A stretch of DNA of 64,000 nucleotides from Sphingobacterium arenae (GTDB taxonomy: Bacteria > Bacteroidota > Bacteroidia > Sphingobacteriales > Sphingobacteriaceae). Shown here one piece after another: positions 35,284-45,554 of the stretch; the first letter of the stretch is position 1; every line of letters begins with the position of its first letter. The notes beneath the pieces were generated by a model. The model was not told where the DNA came from and ran no database searches. It saw only the letters and a list, made by a program, of their open reading frames with translations. Position numbers and translations under genes: made by a program. The DNA is taken from assembly GCF_014692505.1 (NCBI RefSeq), contig NZ_JACNYK010000001.1:629922-693921 (forward strand). Reading direction: 5' to 3'.

Positions 35284-37215
35284 ATGAAAAATAAATTAAT
35301 TGAAGTACACTTGGTTTTAGTTAGCATTGGGATGGTTTTTTTATTTGCCAGTTGTAATATCACAAAGAAATCTCCTTATGTGGCATCCAAAAACGGGTTA
35401 AATAAAATTACGTTGTCGCTAAATGAGAATGGAGAACTATTTTACAACGTAACGCGCCGCGACAGTATACTAATCTCCGACTCTCCCTTGGGGCTTTATT
35501 GCGACGATCAGAACTTCACATCGGGATTATCAATCGCTGAAATTTCGTCTATGGAAGAAAGAAGAGAAACGTACGACTTAAAGGTCGGTCATTATAAAAA
35601 TATCGATCATGTTTTTAATGGTAGAAGTATAACGTTTAAAAACAGCGCCGATGCGTCTATGATCATTGATCTGATCGCAGGGGAAGAAGGAGTCGCATTC
35701 CGGTATCGATTCCCCGATGAGGGCGGACAACCGCGAATAGTAAAAGATGAAAAGACGGGCTTTCATATTGAACGAGATGCAAAAGCTTGGTTGCAGCCCT
35801 ATAACAGTGCTGGACAATACACGCCAGGTTATGAAGATTTTTACTTGAATGTAAATTCGGGAGACTCGATTCAGGGTGCCCGTAATCCTTCTGTGGGGTG
35901 GTGCATGCCGGCTCTCTTTCATGTAAATGATCAGAAAAACTGGATTCTTATTGCGGAAACAGGCCATGATGGTATGTTCTCAGGGTGTCATCTACAGGCT
36001 GATTCGGAAGGTGGGCTCTATAAAGTCGCTTTTGCAAAAGAAGATGAACGATACACGCTCCCCTTAGAAGAAAAAGAAAACGCTTACCCCACATCCAATC
36101 TTCCATGGGCAATGCCGTGGCGGGCTATTATTATTGGAGATCAGGCCGGTGACATCTTACTGTCAACCTTAATTACAGATTTAGCGCCAGCATCCAAAAT
36201 TGAAGATACTTCCTGGATTGAGCCGGGGAAGGCCTCTTGGTCATGGTGGTCGCACCCCGATGATCATTCACCGGCAATCTATAAAGAATTTACCGATCTT
36301 GCCGATACCTTTGGTTTTGAATATACGCTCTTTGATGCGGGTTGGGAAAAAGCAAACCAGGAGGGCGGTATCATTGATCATGCTATTGCAAAAGGGATTA
36401 AACCGATGGTTTGGGGATATTCTGCTTCTTATTTTGATTCCGAAAGCCGAAAAAAGAGATTCAGGGAATTGGCCGATATGGGAGTTAAAGCGGTTAAAAT
36501 AGACTTTTGGTGCTCAGATAGGCAAGAAGTCATGGCCGCATTACAGTCGGTTTTTGAAGACGCGGCTAACGAAAAACTCATGATCAACTTGCACGGTTCC
36601 ACCATGCCCAGGGGTTGGCATAGAACTTGGCCTAATTTTATGACGGCAGAATCCGTACTGGGAACAGAAAGCTATTTTTACGAGCCGAGGTTTCCGGAAA
36701 AAGCAGCGGAGCAAAATACCGTGTTACCTTTTACCCGAAATGTAGCTGGACCTACAGATTATACGCCGTTTGCCTTAACGATGCGGCAATATCCGCGGGT
36801 CAACACCGCTGTCCATGAGCTGGCAACAGCCATGATCTATACGTCCGGAATTATTCATTTTGCAGATTCTAAACAGGTGTTTGATGGGCTTCCGGTAGCG
36901 GTGAAGCATTTATTTAAAGAGATGCCCGCCACTTGGGATAAAACCGAATGTATTGTGGCAGAGCCCGGTAAAGCTATTATACTTTCTCGCCGGGAAGGGG
37001 CAAAAGCTTATATCGTCGGTATTAATGGTGGTGATCAGGAAATGTCCGTTAAATTGGATTTGGCAAAATATGGTAAAGGCTTTTCGAAGTTCAGCGTCAT
37101 TACCGAGGGTGAAGATCCGTTAATGGAATTTAAAACAGAGACCTATCCCATCACGGCAGACTGGTCGTATACCATGGCGCCAAAAGGAGGATTTATTATC
37201 CAGTTTGTAGAATAG
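35284..37215 (+). CDS. GH97 glycoside hydrolase, probable alpha-galactosidase subgroup
   Basis: A 643-residue lipoprotein (lipobox FASC-N, Cys24). The N-terminal GH97 beta-sandwich covers about residues 35-290. The barrel contains ASWSWWSHPDDHS, FEYTLFDAGWE, and GVKAVKIDFW with an Asp at the end of the fourth strand. MINLHGSTMPRGWHRTWPN and TAESVLGTES follow. GH97 has an inverting alpha-glucosidase branch (SusB) and a retaining branch with an Asp nucleophile; the KIDF motif suggests the retaining alpha-galactosidase-like branch. It sits 10 bp after the SDR gene and 51 bp before susC3. With the GH36 enzyme it points to alpha-galactosides. Confidence 0.9.
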   Translation: MKNKLIEVHLVLVSIGMVFLFASCNITKKSPYVASKNGLNKITLSLNENGELFYNVTRRDSILISDSPLGLYCDDQNFTSGLSIAEISSMEERRETYDLKVGHYKNIDHVFNGRSITFKNSADASMIIDLIAGEEGVAFRYRFPDEGGQPRIVKDEKTGFHIERDAKAWLQPYNSAGQYTPGYEDFYLNVNSGDSIQGARNPSVGWCMPALFHVNDQKNWILIAETGHDGMFSGCHLQADSEGGLYKVAFAKEDERYTLPLEEKENAYPTSNLPWAMPWRAIIIGDQAGDILLSTLITDLAPASKIEDTSWIEPGKASWSWWSHPDDHSPAIYKEFTDLADTFGFEYTLFDAGWEKANQEGGIIDHAIAKGIKPMVWGYSASYFDSESRKKRFRELADMGVKAVKIDFWCSDRQEVMAALQSVFEDAANEKLMINLHGSTMPRGWHRTWPNFMTAESVLGTESYFYEPRFPEKAAEQNTVLPFTRNVAGPTDYTPFALTMRQYPRVNTAVHELATAMIYTSGIIHFADSKQVFDGLPVAVKHLFKEMPATWDKTECIVAEPGKAIILSRREGAKAYIVGINGGDQEMSVKLDLAKYGKGFSKFSVITEGEDPLMEFKTETYPITADWSYTMAPKGGFIIQFVE

Positions 37216-37266
37216 CGTCGCGCTAACATTTTATTTCGTACCTATTTATTTTAAACCACTAACTGT

Positions 37267-40200
37267 ATGAACAATTTTATAAACGTTAATTCTAACTTAA
37301 AAATAGCGCTCATGCTGCTGCTGTTTATTATATCCGGGGGTACTGTCATTGCTCAGGATGTAAACGTTGTGGGAAGCATCACCGATGCACAGACCAAAGA
37401 ACCCCTTGTGGGGGTGTCTGTGGCTGTGAAAGGCAGCTCTACAGGCACATTATCTGACGAGCAGGGGCGCTATTCCATCACGGCGGCAAAGGGAAGCACG
37501 CTGATTTTTACCTTTATGGGCTATGAGGCGAAGGAAATTTCCGTTATCAACGCAACGATGCATGTAACGCTTGCATCGCATGATTATCAGCTTGACGAGG
37601 TGGTCGTGGTTGGTGCTGCATTTAAGAAAAGTGACCTCACTGGAGCCGTTAGTAGTGTGGGCAGTAAAGTTTTGGAAGAAAGACCGGTAACCAATATTAA
37701 CCAAGCCATTCAAGGTCGTGTCGCAGGTGTTTTCATCGCCAACCCGACTCGCCCGACAGACGATGCTTCTATCAAGATTCGCGGTATCAATACCATTAAC
37801 GGCTCTACTGACCCTATCTATGTGGTAGATGGTATGGTCATGGACAACTCATTTTCCGGCTTCAATGCCGTAAACCTGAATGATGTGGCCTCCATTGAGG
37901 TGCTGAAAGACGCCTCTGCCACGGCACTTTATGGTTCGCGCGGATCGAATGGCGTTGTCGTCATTACCACCAAAAAAGGCAGGAGAGGTGAAGGACGCGT
38001 GACGTACGACGGGTGGATGGGTTTTCAGACCTATGCTAACACACCGAAGACGATGAACACGCACCAATTGTTTGAGCTTCGTAAAGAAGCCTATAGCAAT
38101 GGCTATCAGCAGACCAATCCGGACGGTGATGTGAATACCTATATTAATGATATTATCATGGGGTCTAATACCGTCTTTGCCGATTACGAGTTTACGGCCT
38201 ATAATAATAATGAAAATTACAATTGGTTGGATGCGGTGAGCCGTACGGGCAGACAGCAAAATCATGTTGTGAGCATGTCCAACGCAGACGACAGAGGATC
38301 CTATTATATCAGCTTCGGTTATACAGACCACAAAGGAGTCATTAAAAAATCGGAACAAGAAAAGTACAGCGGACGTATCAATGCGGACCAACAGATCAAA
38401 CCTTGGCTGAAGGTTAGTACCAATACTTCTTATACCCGCACCAACAATACATTGGTTGATGATGGTATCATGAACCGTGCACGTTTGGCTAATCCCATGC
38501 TAGCCGTTTCGGATGAGTTGGAAACGTTAAACTGGCAGGGCATTTTTGACCAGAATAACTTCAATCCACTGCGTTCGTTGCGGGTCGACCACGATCTGGT
38601 TTATAATCGGTTGCTTACTTCTAACTATGTTAATATTAACCCGATAGAAGGATTGAATCTACGCTCGACGTTTTCTGTTGATTACGCGCAGAAACAAGAC
38701 AATCAGTACACGCCCAACGATATTTACGAATCGGAACGCTATGGCACACAAGGACAAGCGAGTGATAACCGGGATACACGTACGGTATGGCAGTGGGATA
38801 ATACGATTTCATATGCAACGACGTTTAATGACCGCCACAAGTTGAACGCTATGGTGGGTACAAGTGCTACCCAGACAAAGTATAGCTATATAAACGGGAG
38901 CGCTATGGGATATGGATCTAATTTGTTTGGATATCATAGTTTGCAGTCGGGTTATAAGAAAGACCAACGCGGTTTGAGTTCAGGATGGTCAGAACATACG
39001 TTGCTTTCCTATATCGCCCGCGTAAATTATACCTATGACGACAGATATTTATTGACGGCTACGGGTCGTTACGACGGTTCTTCCAAATTTGCGAGTGGAA
39101 ACCAGTGGGGTATATTCCCCTCATTATCGGCTGCATGGAACATAACGGAAGAAGATTTTATGAAGGAGCAGCATTTCTTTGATCAATTGAAGCTACGTAC
39201 GGGGTTTGGCATCGTCGGTAATCAAAATATCGATGATTTTGCTTATCTATCTTTATATAACGTTAGTTATACCGGTACTGCAGAGACGGGTTACACCTAT
39301 TCATTCGCATCTAACGGACGCCGGGGCACACCCAATATAAGTTGGGAAAAGCAGCAACAGTGGAACCTAGGCGTAGACATGGGGTTCCTGCAGAATCGTT
39401 TCCAATTGTCGGTGGACGCGTTTTTGATCAAAAACAAAGATTTGCTGATGAGCCACTCCCTCGCTACGACTACCGGCTATTCGACCACAATTGAGAATAT
39501 CGGCGCTATTGAGAATAAAGGTTTGGAGTTTTCTTTGAACGCTAATCTATGGCGGACAGAAGATTTCGAGTGGAATTTTGCGGCGACCTTGTCCATGGAT
39601 AAAAATAAGGTAACACAACTTTATGGAAATACCGGTGTGGTTTATAACGTAGATGGAGACCGTAACATTCAGAAAGAAGGCAACTTATTCCTAGGCGAAT
39701 CACGTAATACACTATATCTGTGGAGAACGGGAGGCATAGCGCAGTCTGTCGATATGGCTCGTTTAAATCAGATTAATTGGAACGGTTATAACGTCAATCC
39801 GGGAGACCTCTATCCACTGGATATAAATGAGGACGGGCAAATCGATCAGAATGACCGTGTTGTTATAGGGGCTACCGATCCCAAATTTTATGGCGGGTTC
39901 TCCTCGGATTTCAAGTGGAAAAATCTCTCTATGAATGCGGTGTTTAGTTATTCTTACGGCGCGAAAAAACTGAGTCCATGGTATGAGTCCTTAGTTACCA
40001 GCAGTGGGTCAAGTGTGGCTTCTATTGATTTGTTAGATCGTTGGACACCAGAGAATACGGGTGCCCCGCTTCCACGGGTATTGGCCGGTTTTGACTATAA
40101 CCGTTATAATGCGAGTCAAATGGATTTCACCGTGCAGGATGCATCATTCCTTCGGCTGTCTGCCCTAACCGTGGCTTATAACTTCCCAAATCAAGTTCTC

Positions 40201-40347
40201 CATGCGGCTAAATTCTCCAATCTACGTGTTTATGCGACCGGTTCCAACCTATTCTGTCTGACAAATTATAAAGGGTATGATCCCGAAATGGGCGACTGGT
40301 ATCCACCCACACGTATGTGGACATTCGGTATAAACATGGCGTTTTAG
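37267..40347 (+). CDS. SusC/RagA TonB-dependent receptor without STN domain (susC3)
   Basis: A 1026-residue outer-membrane transporter. The signal peptide ends near TVIAQ (residue 30). A carboxypeptidase-regulatory-like domain follows directly (VNVVGSITDAQTKEPLVGVSVAV), with the SusC sequence QLDEVVVVGAA. The plug has IEVLKDASATALYGSRGSNGV, and the barrel ends in FGINMAF. There is no STN domain, so it does not signal through FecR; this fits control by the AraC protein. It imports the glycan with SusD3 and is preceded by the GH97 gene in the same operon. Confidence 0.96.
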   Translation: MNNFINVNSNLKIALMLLLFIISGGTVIAQDVNVVGSITDAQTKEPLVGVSVAVKGSSTGTLSDEQGRYSITAAKGSTLIFTFMGYEAKEISVINATMHVTLASHDYQLDEVVVVGAAFKKSDLTGAVSSVGSKVLEERPVTNINQAIQGRVAGVFIANPTRPTDDASIKIRGINTINGSTDPIYVVDGMVMDNSFSGFNAVNLNDVASIEVLKDASATALYGSRGSNGVVVITTKKGRRGEGRVTYDGWMGFQTYANTPKTMNTHQLFELRKEAYSNGYQQTNPDGDVNTYINDIIMGSNTVFADYEFTAYNNNENYNWLDAVSRTGRQQNHVVSMSNADDRGSYYISFGYTDHKGVIKKSEQEKYSGRINADQQIKPWLKVSTNTSYTRTNNTLVDDGIMNRARLANPMLAVSDELETLNWQGIFDQNNFNPLRSLRVDHDLVYNRLLTSNYVNINPIEGLNLRSTFSVDYAQKQDNQYTPNDIYESERYGTQGQASDNRDTRTVWQWDNTISYATTFNDRHKLNAMVGTSATQTKYSYINGSAMGYGSNLFGYHSLQSGYKKDQRGLSSGWSEHTLLSYIARVNYTYDDRYLLTATGRYDGSSKFASGNQWGIFPSLSAAWNITEEDFMKEQHFFDQLKLRTGFGIVGNQNIDDFAYLSLYNVSYTGTAETGYTYSFASNGRRGTPNISWEKQQQWNLGVDMGFLQNRFQLSVDAFLIKNKDLLMSHSLATTTGYSTTIENIGAIENKGLEFSLNANLWRTEDFEWNFAATLSMDKNKVTQLYGNTGVVYNVDGDRNIQKEGNLFLGESRNTLYLWRTGGIAQSVDMARLNQINWNGYNVNPGDLYPLDINEDGQIDQNDRVVIGATDPKFYGGFSSDFKWKNLSMNAVFSYSYGAKKLSPWYESLVTSSGSSVASIDLLDRWTPENTGAPLPRVLAGFDYNRYNASQMDFTVQDASFLRLSALTVAYNFPNQVLHAAKFSNLRVYATGSNLFCLTNYKGYDPEMGDWYPPTRMWTFGINMAF

Positions 40348-40384
40348 GGATAGTATTAAAATAGTTTAAAAAACAAATAAAGCG

Positions 40385-40465
40385 ATGAAACCATCCTATT
40401 TATTCAATCCACAGGGGTATGAATAAATAGGATAGCTTCAGCACAATTAAAGAACAAATAAATCG
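40385..40465 (+). promoter_or_regulatory. Hairpin-plus-tail 5'-UTR module between susC3 and susD3 (copy C)
   Basis: The arm 40385-40406 (starts ATGAAACCATCC) pairs with 40420-40440 (ends GGATAGCTTCA). ATCCTATTTATTCA/TGAATAAATAGGAT is a perfect 14-bp stem, followed by the same ACC/AGC internal mismatch and GAA/TTC as in copy A. A tail of 25 nt (CAATTAAAGAACAAATAAA) leads to the susD3 ATG. The loop (ATCCACAGGGGTA) also resembles that of copy A. Confidence 0.65.
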
Positions 40466-42079
40466 ATGAAAAAGATATATAAATATAGCGCAATAGGTGT
40501 GTTAAGCTATGCATTCATACTCAGCACATCTTCTTGTTCGAATTTCCTGTCTGTAGAGCCTACGGGATCACTTACAGAAGAGCAGGTTTTTGAAAAGATC
40601 GAAAACGTACAGCCGTTGGTTCTCGGGTTGTACGATAGCTATCGTGGATGTAAAGAAGGACGTAACGGACTAATGCCTTACTTGGGAACGGATGAAACAC
40701 AACAGGGTAATTATCAGTTGATTTCTTCCGGTGATCAGGCAGGTATGGATAAATACAATGGGCAATTAAATGCGACATCCACACAGGTGGCCAGTATCTG
40801 GAACAATCGTTGGCCTGCCGTCGTCTCGGCTGCAAAAGCCATTTATGCGCTAAGCATAACCACGGAAGATCCCGAACGCGCTATGAAATTAACAGGAGAG
40901 GCCTGTTTTATACGGGGTTTGTTAATGTTCGAATTGAGCATGCTCTGGGGCGAGATCCCGGTTGTTGATATGAACAGGACAGACGAACTCGGACTTGGGC
41001 GTCAACCCTTGGATGTCGTATGGCAATATATTATCGATGATTTCACCACGGCGGCAAACAATCTACCCGAATCGTACGATGGCGAACCGCAACGTGCTAC
41101 AAAAGGCGCTGCATTGGCCATGTTGGGGAAGGCATATATGGCTGCTCCCGAATCGACCAACCTACGTGATTTTTCGAAAGCAGACGACTGCTTTAAGCAA
41201 ATAATTGATATGGGACGATACCGATTGCTGGATAATTATAGTGACTTGTTCCGCTATGATAACCCAAACACGACAGAATCTTTGTTTGAACTGCAATTCA
41301 ATAATGTGTATCCCGATTGTAATTTTTGGCAGTTTGATACCGGTTCACGCGCTGCCGACTCTTGGTTTAGCCAATCATGTTCTTTTTCTGGCTATGACTT
41401 TCTTCTTCCTACCCCTTTTGCGTATCAAGCTGTGGAGGAAGGCGGTGTTTGGGAAGACGGAGACACCCGTAAAGGGGAAGCACTGCGGGAGGACTTCACG
41501 TATTACACCAACCGATACAGTTCCGATGGATCTTTTCAACATGTCACCCCAGACTTGTCAAAAACGCAGTGGACCGGAACAACCGACGAATTGGATCCAC
41601 ATATTAAAAAATATGAAGATCCTCGGACCGACATTCTTTCGGGTCTTGGAATTAACAATATGTGGAATTCGGGTAAAAATTTCGCTGTCATACGATACGC
41701 AGATGTCTTGCTTTTACACGCGGAATGTTTGAACGAGTTAGGACAGACCGCTGAAGCAATCAACATTGTAAATGACGAGATCCGTACGAGAGCATGGGGA
41801 GGCACGCTTCCGGAAGATAAGAAGTGGGGCGCCCTGTCTCCTGACGATTTCCGGGCCAAAATTATGGATGAACGCATGCGCGAGTTATGTTTTGAAGGTT
41901 GGCGTCGTATCGACCTCTTGCGTACCGGTCAGTTTGTGACGCTGGTCAAAGAACGTAACAAATGGGCAAAAGAGTCGGGAACCATACAGGATTTTCACAA
42001 ACGTTATCCTATCCCCGATACGGAGATTAAAACGAACGACGCATTCACGGAAGAAGATCAAAACCCCGGTTACAATTAA
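40466..42079 (+). CDS. SusD/RagB family nutrient-binding outer-membrane lipoprotein (susD3)
   Basis: A 537-residue SusD-type protein for SusC3. The signal ends STSSC-S (lipidated Cys24). SusD-family landmarks are FIRGLLMFELSMLWGEIPVV, KGAALAMLGKAYMAAPES, IRYADVLLLHAECLNELG and the C-terminal RMRELCFEGWRRIDLLRTG. It should cap the SusC3 transporter and bind an oligosaccharide. The operon ends here: a very good terminator starts 46 bp after its stop. Confidence 0.95.
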   Translation: MKKIYKYSAIGVLSYAFILSTSSCSNFLSVEPTGSLTEEQVFEKIENVQPLVLGLYDSYRGCKEGRNGLMPYLGTDETQQGNYQLISSGDQAGMDKYNGQLNATSTQVASIWNNRWPAVVSAAKAIYALSITTEDPERAMKLTGEACFIRGLLMFELSMLWGEIPVVDMNRTDELGLGRQPLDVVWQYIIDDFTTAANNLPESYDGEPQRATKGAALAMLGKAYMAAPESTNLRDFSKADDCFKQIIDMGRYRLLDNYSDLFRYDNPNTTESLFELQFNNVYPDCNFWQFDTGSRAADSWFSQSCSFSGYDFLLPTPFAYQAVEEGGVWEDGDTRKGEALREDFTYYTNRYSSDGSFQHVTPDLSKTQWTGTTDELDPHIKKYEDPRTDILSGLGINNMWNSGKNFAVIRYADVLLLHAECLNELGQTAEAINIVNDEIRTRAWGGTLPEDKKWGALSPDDFRAKIMDERMRELCFEGWRRIDLLRTGQFVTLVKERNKWAKESGTIQDFHKRYPIPDTEIKTNDAFTEEDQNPGYN

Positions 42080-42124
42080 TGCAAAAGTAACAAGTACCGC
42101 GCCTGTCGTCACTCTTATTTCGTT

Positions 42125-42175
42125 ATTGCCCAAGCTATTCCTAACGGATGAAAATAGCTCGGGCAATTCCTTTTT
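42125..42175 (+). terminator. Rho-independent terminator separating the two SusCD units
   Basis: ATTGCCC-A-AGCTATT (42125-42139) pairs with AATAGCT-C-GGGCAAT (42153-42167), 14 pairs with a single mismatch, followed by TCC and TTTTT. It divides the SDR-GH97-SusCD3 operon from the SusCD4-GH95 operon. Confidence 0.88.
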
Positions 42176-42236
42176 AGGAGATAATATAATCCATCAATAG
42201 CATGAAATTATGCATCCTAAAGCTTCTCCTATGCTC

Positions 42237-42244
42237 TAAATTTG
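42237..42244 (+). promoter_or_regulatory. -7 promoter box for the susC4 operon
   Basis: TAAATTTG matches TAnnTTTG and lies 56 bp before the susC4 start codon, downstream of the terminator. The -33 element is weak, which suits an activator-dependent promoter. Confidence 0.4.
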
Positions 42245-42300
42245 ATTGTAATAAATAACCCAGTTAATAAACCATATGCTGACTACAGAATTTTAAAACT

Positions 42301-45300
42301 ATGAAACCTATTTATTATTATGTATCGTGTTTTTGTTTGCTTGTCTTGTTTCAGGCGTCTCCATCCCAGGTGTTGGGGCAGCAGGATAAGATTATTGTCT
42401 CGGGTTCTGTGCTTGACTCTTTGGAAAAGGCCTTGGAAGGAGTTAGCATTAAATCCAAAATGACAGCCGGGAGGGAAACAAGAACGGATCAGAACGGTCG
42501 CTTTATTTTGGAGTTGCAAGAAGAGGACGATATCCTGATTTTTTCATTCGTTGGTTACCAAACGGAAGAGATACAAGTTCCCGAAGGTGGAAAGGAACTA
42601 ATTGTGCATCTTGCGGAAAGTGGAGAAGGTATAGAAGAAGTGGTGGTAACGGCCTTTGGACAACGACAACGGCGCGAAGCGGTTGTTGGATCGGTCGCTT
42701 CGGTGAAGCCCGGCGAACTGCGGATCCCGGCAAGTAATCTGACGAATGCCATGGCCGGACAAATAGCCGGCGTTATCGGTTTCCAACGCTCAGGCCAACC
42801 GGGGCAGGATAATTCCCAATTTTTTATCCGTGGCGTAACAACCTTTGGCTATCGGCAACAACCACTTATCTTAATAGACAATGTAGAACTCTCGACAGAC
42901 GACCTTGCACGGCTGAACGTAGATGATATCGAGAGTTTTGTTATTCTCAAAGATGCCAATGCAACAGCACTCTATGGTGCACGCGGTGCCAATGGGGTGA
43001 TTCTGGTGACGACAAAAGAAGGAAAGGAAGGTAAAGCTTCTATTAATTTTCGGACGGAACTCTCCAGTTCCCAATCTAACCGGACACTGGACTTGATCGA
43101 GCCTATGGAATATATGCGCCTGTATAACGAGGCATCGCTCACCCGAGATCCAGAATTGCCATTACCGTTCTCGCCTACGAAAATTAGGAATACGCAGGCT
43201 ACGATCAATGGCGATCCGGGTAGTAATCCTTATGTATATCCCGCTGTTGATTGGCTGGATATGCTCTTCAAGAAACGAGCGATGACCCAGCGCAACAACC
43301 TCAGTGTTAGCGGTGGAGGAAACGTGGCTAGATACTACGTTGCTGGTACCTACAACCAAGATTTCGGCGTATTGAAAACGGACCCGCGGAACAATAACGA
43401 TAACAGCCTTAACTTTAAAAATTATCAGATTCGGTCGAATGTGAATGTCAACTTAATCAAAACAACGGAATTGGTGGTCCGGCTATCTGGAAATTTCAAC
43501 GAGTACAGAGGGCCAATTACCGTTGACGGATCATTTGCTTCAGATTTATACAATGTCGCCATGCATACCAGCCCCGTGTTGTTTCCGGCATACTACGAAC
43601 CCGACGAAGCCACACTGAACGCAAAACATATCTTGTTTGGTAATAATGGCACGGCGGGTGGTACAGCCAGCAACCAGATTCTTTATAATAACCCTTATGC
43701 GCAGATGTTGCGCGGACAGAAGCGCTATTCACAATCTCGGATGTCTGCCCAGTTGGAGCTGAACCAAAATTTTGACTTTATTACAGAGGGACTAAAATTC
43801 CGAAGTCTGTTTAATACTAACCGTTATTCGTATTTCGATTCTCAACTCGCCTACAGTCCGTTTTACTACAATATCAACACGTACGATGAAGAGACAGGGG
43901 CATATTCCCTATTGTGGCTTAATCCGCAACCTACCGGTTATAATGTAGCGACGGAATACTTGGGTTATAGCCGCAGCGAACCCAATGCCAATACATTTGT
44001 GTATTTGCAGACCGCTTTAGACTATAATAAAGCGTTGGATGAAAATCACACGGTCAGCTCCACCCTGATTGGTACGCTGCAACAGACGGTTCATTCCAGT
44101 GCCAGTGATTTACATAATTCGTTACCCTATCGCAATTTAGGGCTTGCGGGAAGACTAACGTATTCGTTCAAAAATAAATATTTCAGCGAGTTCAATTTTG
44201 GATACAATGGATCGGAACGTTTTTCAAAAGAGCACCGTTTTGGCTTTTTTCCGACTATCGGAGCGTCGTGGGTAATATCCAACGAAGATTTTTGGAATAC
44301 CGAGGGTTGGGTGAATAAACTAAAAATACGGGGTAGCCATGGTTTGGTCGGTAATGATGCGATCGGATCTCAACGATTTTTCTATCTATCTAATGTAGAA
44401 TTGGCCAATGGTCCGCACTGGTCACAGTTCGGTATCAATAATAGTTATGAGCGAAAAGGGGTGGAGATTAAGAGCTATGAGAATCGAAACATCAGTTGGG
44501 AAACGTCGCGGATGAGTAATGTAGGGGTAGAGGCGACGCTTTTCGACAAACTGAATATCATTGCAGAAGTTTATAAAAATCATCGTTATGATATTCTTCG
44601 GGAACGATTTATACCATCTAGCGAAGGATTGGAAGCTTCGGTCAGTACAAATTTAGGTGAAGTAGATTCGAAAGGGATCGATCTCTCGGCAGATTATAGT
44701 AAGAGCTTTAGTAACGGCTGGTGGACATCGTTTCGCGGTAATTTTACTTTTTCTACCAACCGGTATACGTATATAGAGGAGCCAAATTTTGCGGAGGAGT
44801 GGCGACATTTTATGGGTCAGCCCATTAACCGCCAGTATGGATTTATTGCCGAACGGTTGTTTGTAGACGATGAGGAGGTCCGTAATTCACCGAGGCAAGT
44901 AATGAATGTACAAGATGCGTCGGGAAATACTATCCAGGGTATCTTACCGCAAGGAGGGGACATTAAGTATCGGGACATGAATGGCGACGGGCGTATCGAT
45001 GACCTTGATATGGTCTTTATGGGCTATCCTACGGTTCCTGAAGTTGTTTATGGCTTTGGGTTCTCGACAGGCTACAAAGGTTTTGATCTCTCTGCATTTT
45101 TTCAAGGACAGACGCGTACATCGCTTTTCATCGATCCATGGAAGGTAAGTCCTTTTGTACAAAGTCCTGAACAATACATCTATGGTAATACCCAGGTCTT
45201 ACAGGCATTTGCGGAGAGCCACTGGTCGGAAGAAAATCAGGATCTGTACGCCCAATATCCGAGGATGGGCGTGAATGTTCCATCTATTGCCAATAATTTA

Positions 45301-45543
45301 CAATCGAGTACCTGGTGGATGCGTGATGGTAGCTTTATCCGTCTGAAATCATTGGAAATTGGATATAGTTTACCTCAATCTGTCTCTGATCGGTTAAAGC
45401 TAAAGAACTGTAGGATCTACTTCAACGGGCTCAACTTGTTTACGTTTAGTCCGTTCAAATTGTGGGATCCCGAACAGGGTGGAAATGGATTTGCCTATCC
45501 GATACAAAAAGTGTTTAATATGGGGCTAAATGTGAATTTGTAA
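42301..45543 (+). CDS. SusC/RagA TonB-dependent receptor without STN domain (susC4)
   Basis: A 1080-residue outer-membrane transporter with a signal peptide ending near QVLGQQ (about residue 27). A regulatory-like domain follows (IIVSGSVLDSLEKALEGVSI), then EEVVVTAFGQRQRREAVVGSVA. The plug has FVILKDANATALYGARGANGV, and the barrel ends in GLNVNL. No STN domain. It starts a second operon behind its own promoter and is 11 bp from susD4. It differs clearly in sequence from SusC3, so the locus has two separate uptake systems, perhaps for different sizes or branches of the same glycan. Confidence 0.96.
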   Translation: MKPIYYYVSCFCLLVLFQASPSQVLGQQDKIIVSGSVLDSLEKALEGVSIKSKMTAGRETRTDQNGRFILELQEEDDILIFSFVGYQTEEIQVPEGGKELIVHLAESGEGIEEVVVTAFGQRQRREAVVGSVASVKPGELRIPASNLTNAMAGQIAGVIGFQRSGQPGQDNSQFFIRGVTTFGYRQQPLILIDNVELSTDDLARLNVDDIESFVILKDANATALYGARGANGVILVTTKEGKEGKASINFRTELSSSQSNRTLDLIEPMEYMRLYNEASLTRDPELPLPFSPTKIRNTQATINGDPGSNPYVYPAVDWLDMLFKKRAMTQRNNLSVSGGGNVARYYVAGTYNQDFGVLKTDPRNNNDNSLNFKNYQIRSNVNVNLIKTTELVVRLSGNFNEYRGPITVDGSFASDLYNVAMHTSPVLFPAYYEPDEATLNAKHILFGNNGTAGGTASNQILYNNPYAQMLRGQKRYSQSRMSAQLELNQNFDFITEGLKFRSLFNTNRYSYFDSQLAYSPFYYNINTYDEETGAYSLLWLNPQPTGYNVATEYLGYSRSEPNANTFVYLQTALDYNKALDENHTVSSTLIGTLQQTVHSSASDLHNSLPYRNLGLAGRLTYSFKNKYFSEFNFGYNGSERFSKEHRFGFFPTIGASWVISNEDFWNTEGWVNKLKIRGSHGLVGNDAIGSQRFFYLSNVELANGPHWSQFGINNSYERKGVEIKSYENRNISWETSRMSNVGVEATLFDKLNIIAEVYKNHRYDILRERFIPSSEGLEASVSTNLGEVDSKGIDLSADYSKSFSNGWWTSFRGNFTFSTNRYTYIEEPNFAEEWRHFMGQPINRQYGFIAERLFVDDEEVRNSPRQVMNVQDASGNTIQGILPQGGDIKYRDMNGDGRIDDLDMVFMGYPTVPEVVYGFGFSTGYKGFDLSAFFQGQTRTSLFIDPWKVSPFVQSPEQYIYGNTQVLQAFAESHWSEENQDLYAQYPRMGVNVPSIANNLQSSTWWMRDGSFIRLKSLEIGYSLPQSVSDRLKLKNCRIYFNGLNLFTFSPFKLWDPEQGGNGFAYPIQKVFNMGLNVNL

Positions 45544-45554
45544 ATCAAAAAGTC

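Noticed and set aside
42202..42258. 18-codon frame MKLCILKLLLC... before susC4
   Set aside because: It overlaps the probable promoter -7 box, so it would not be on the main transcript in full; no similar frame occurs before the other susC genes.
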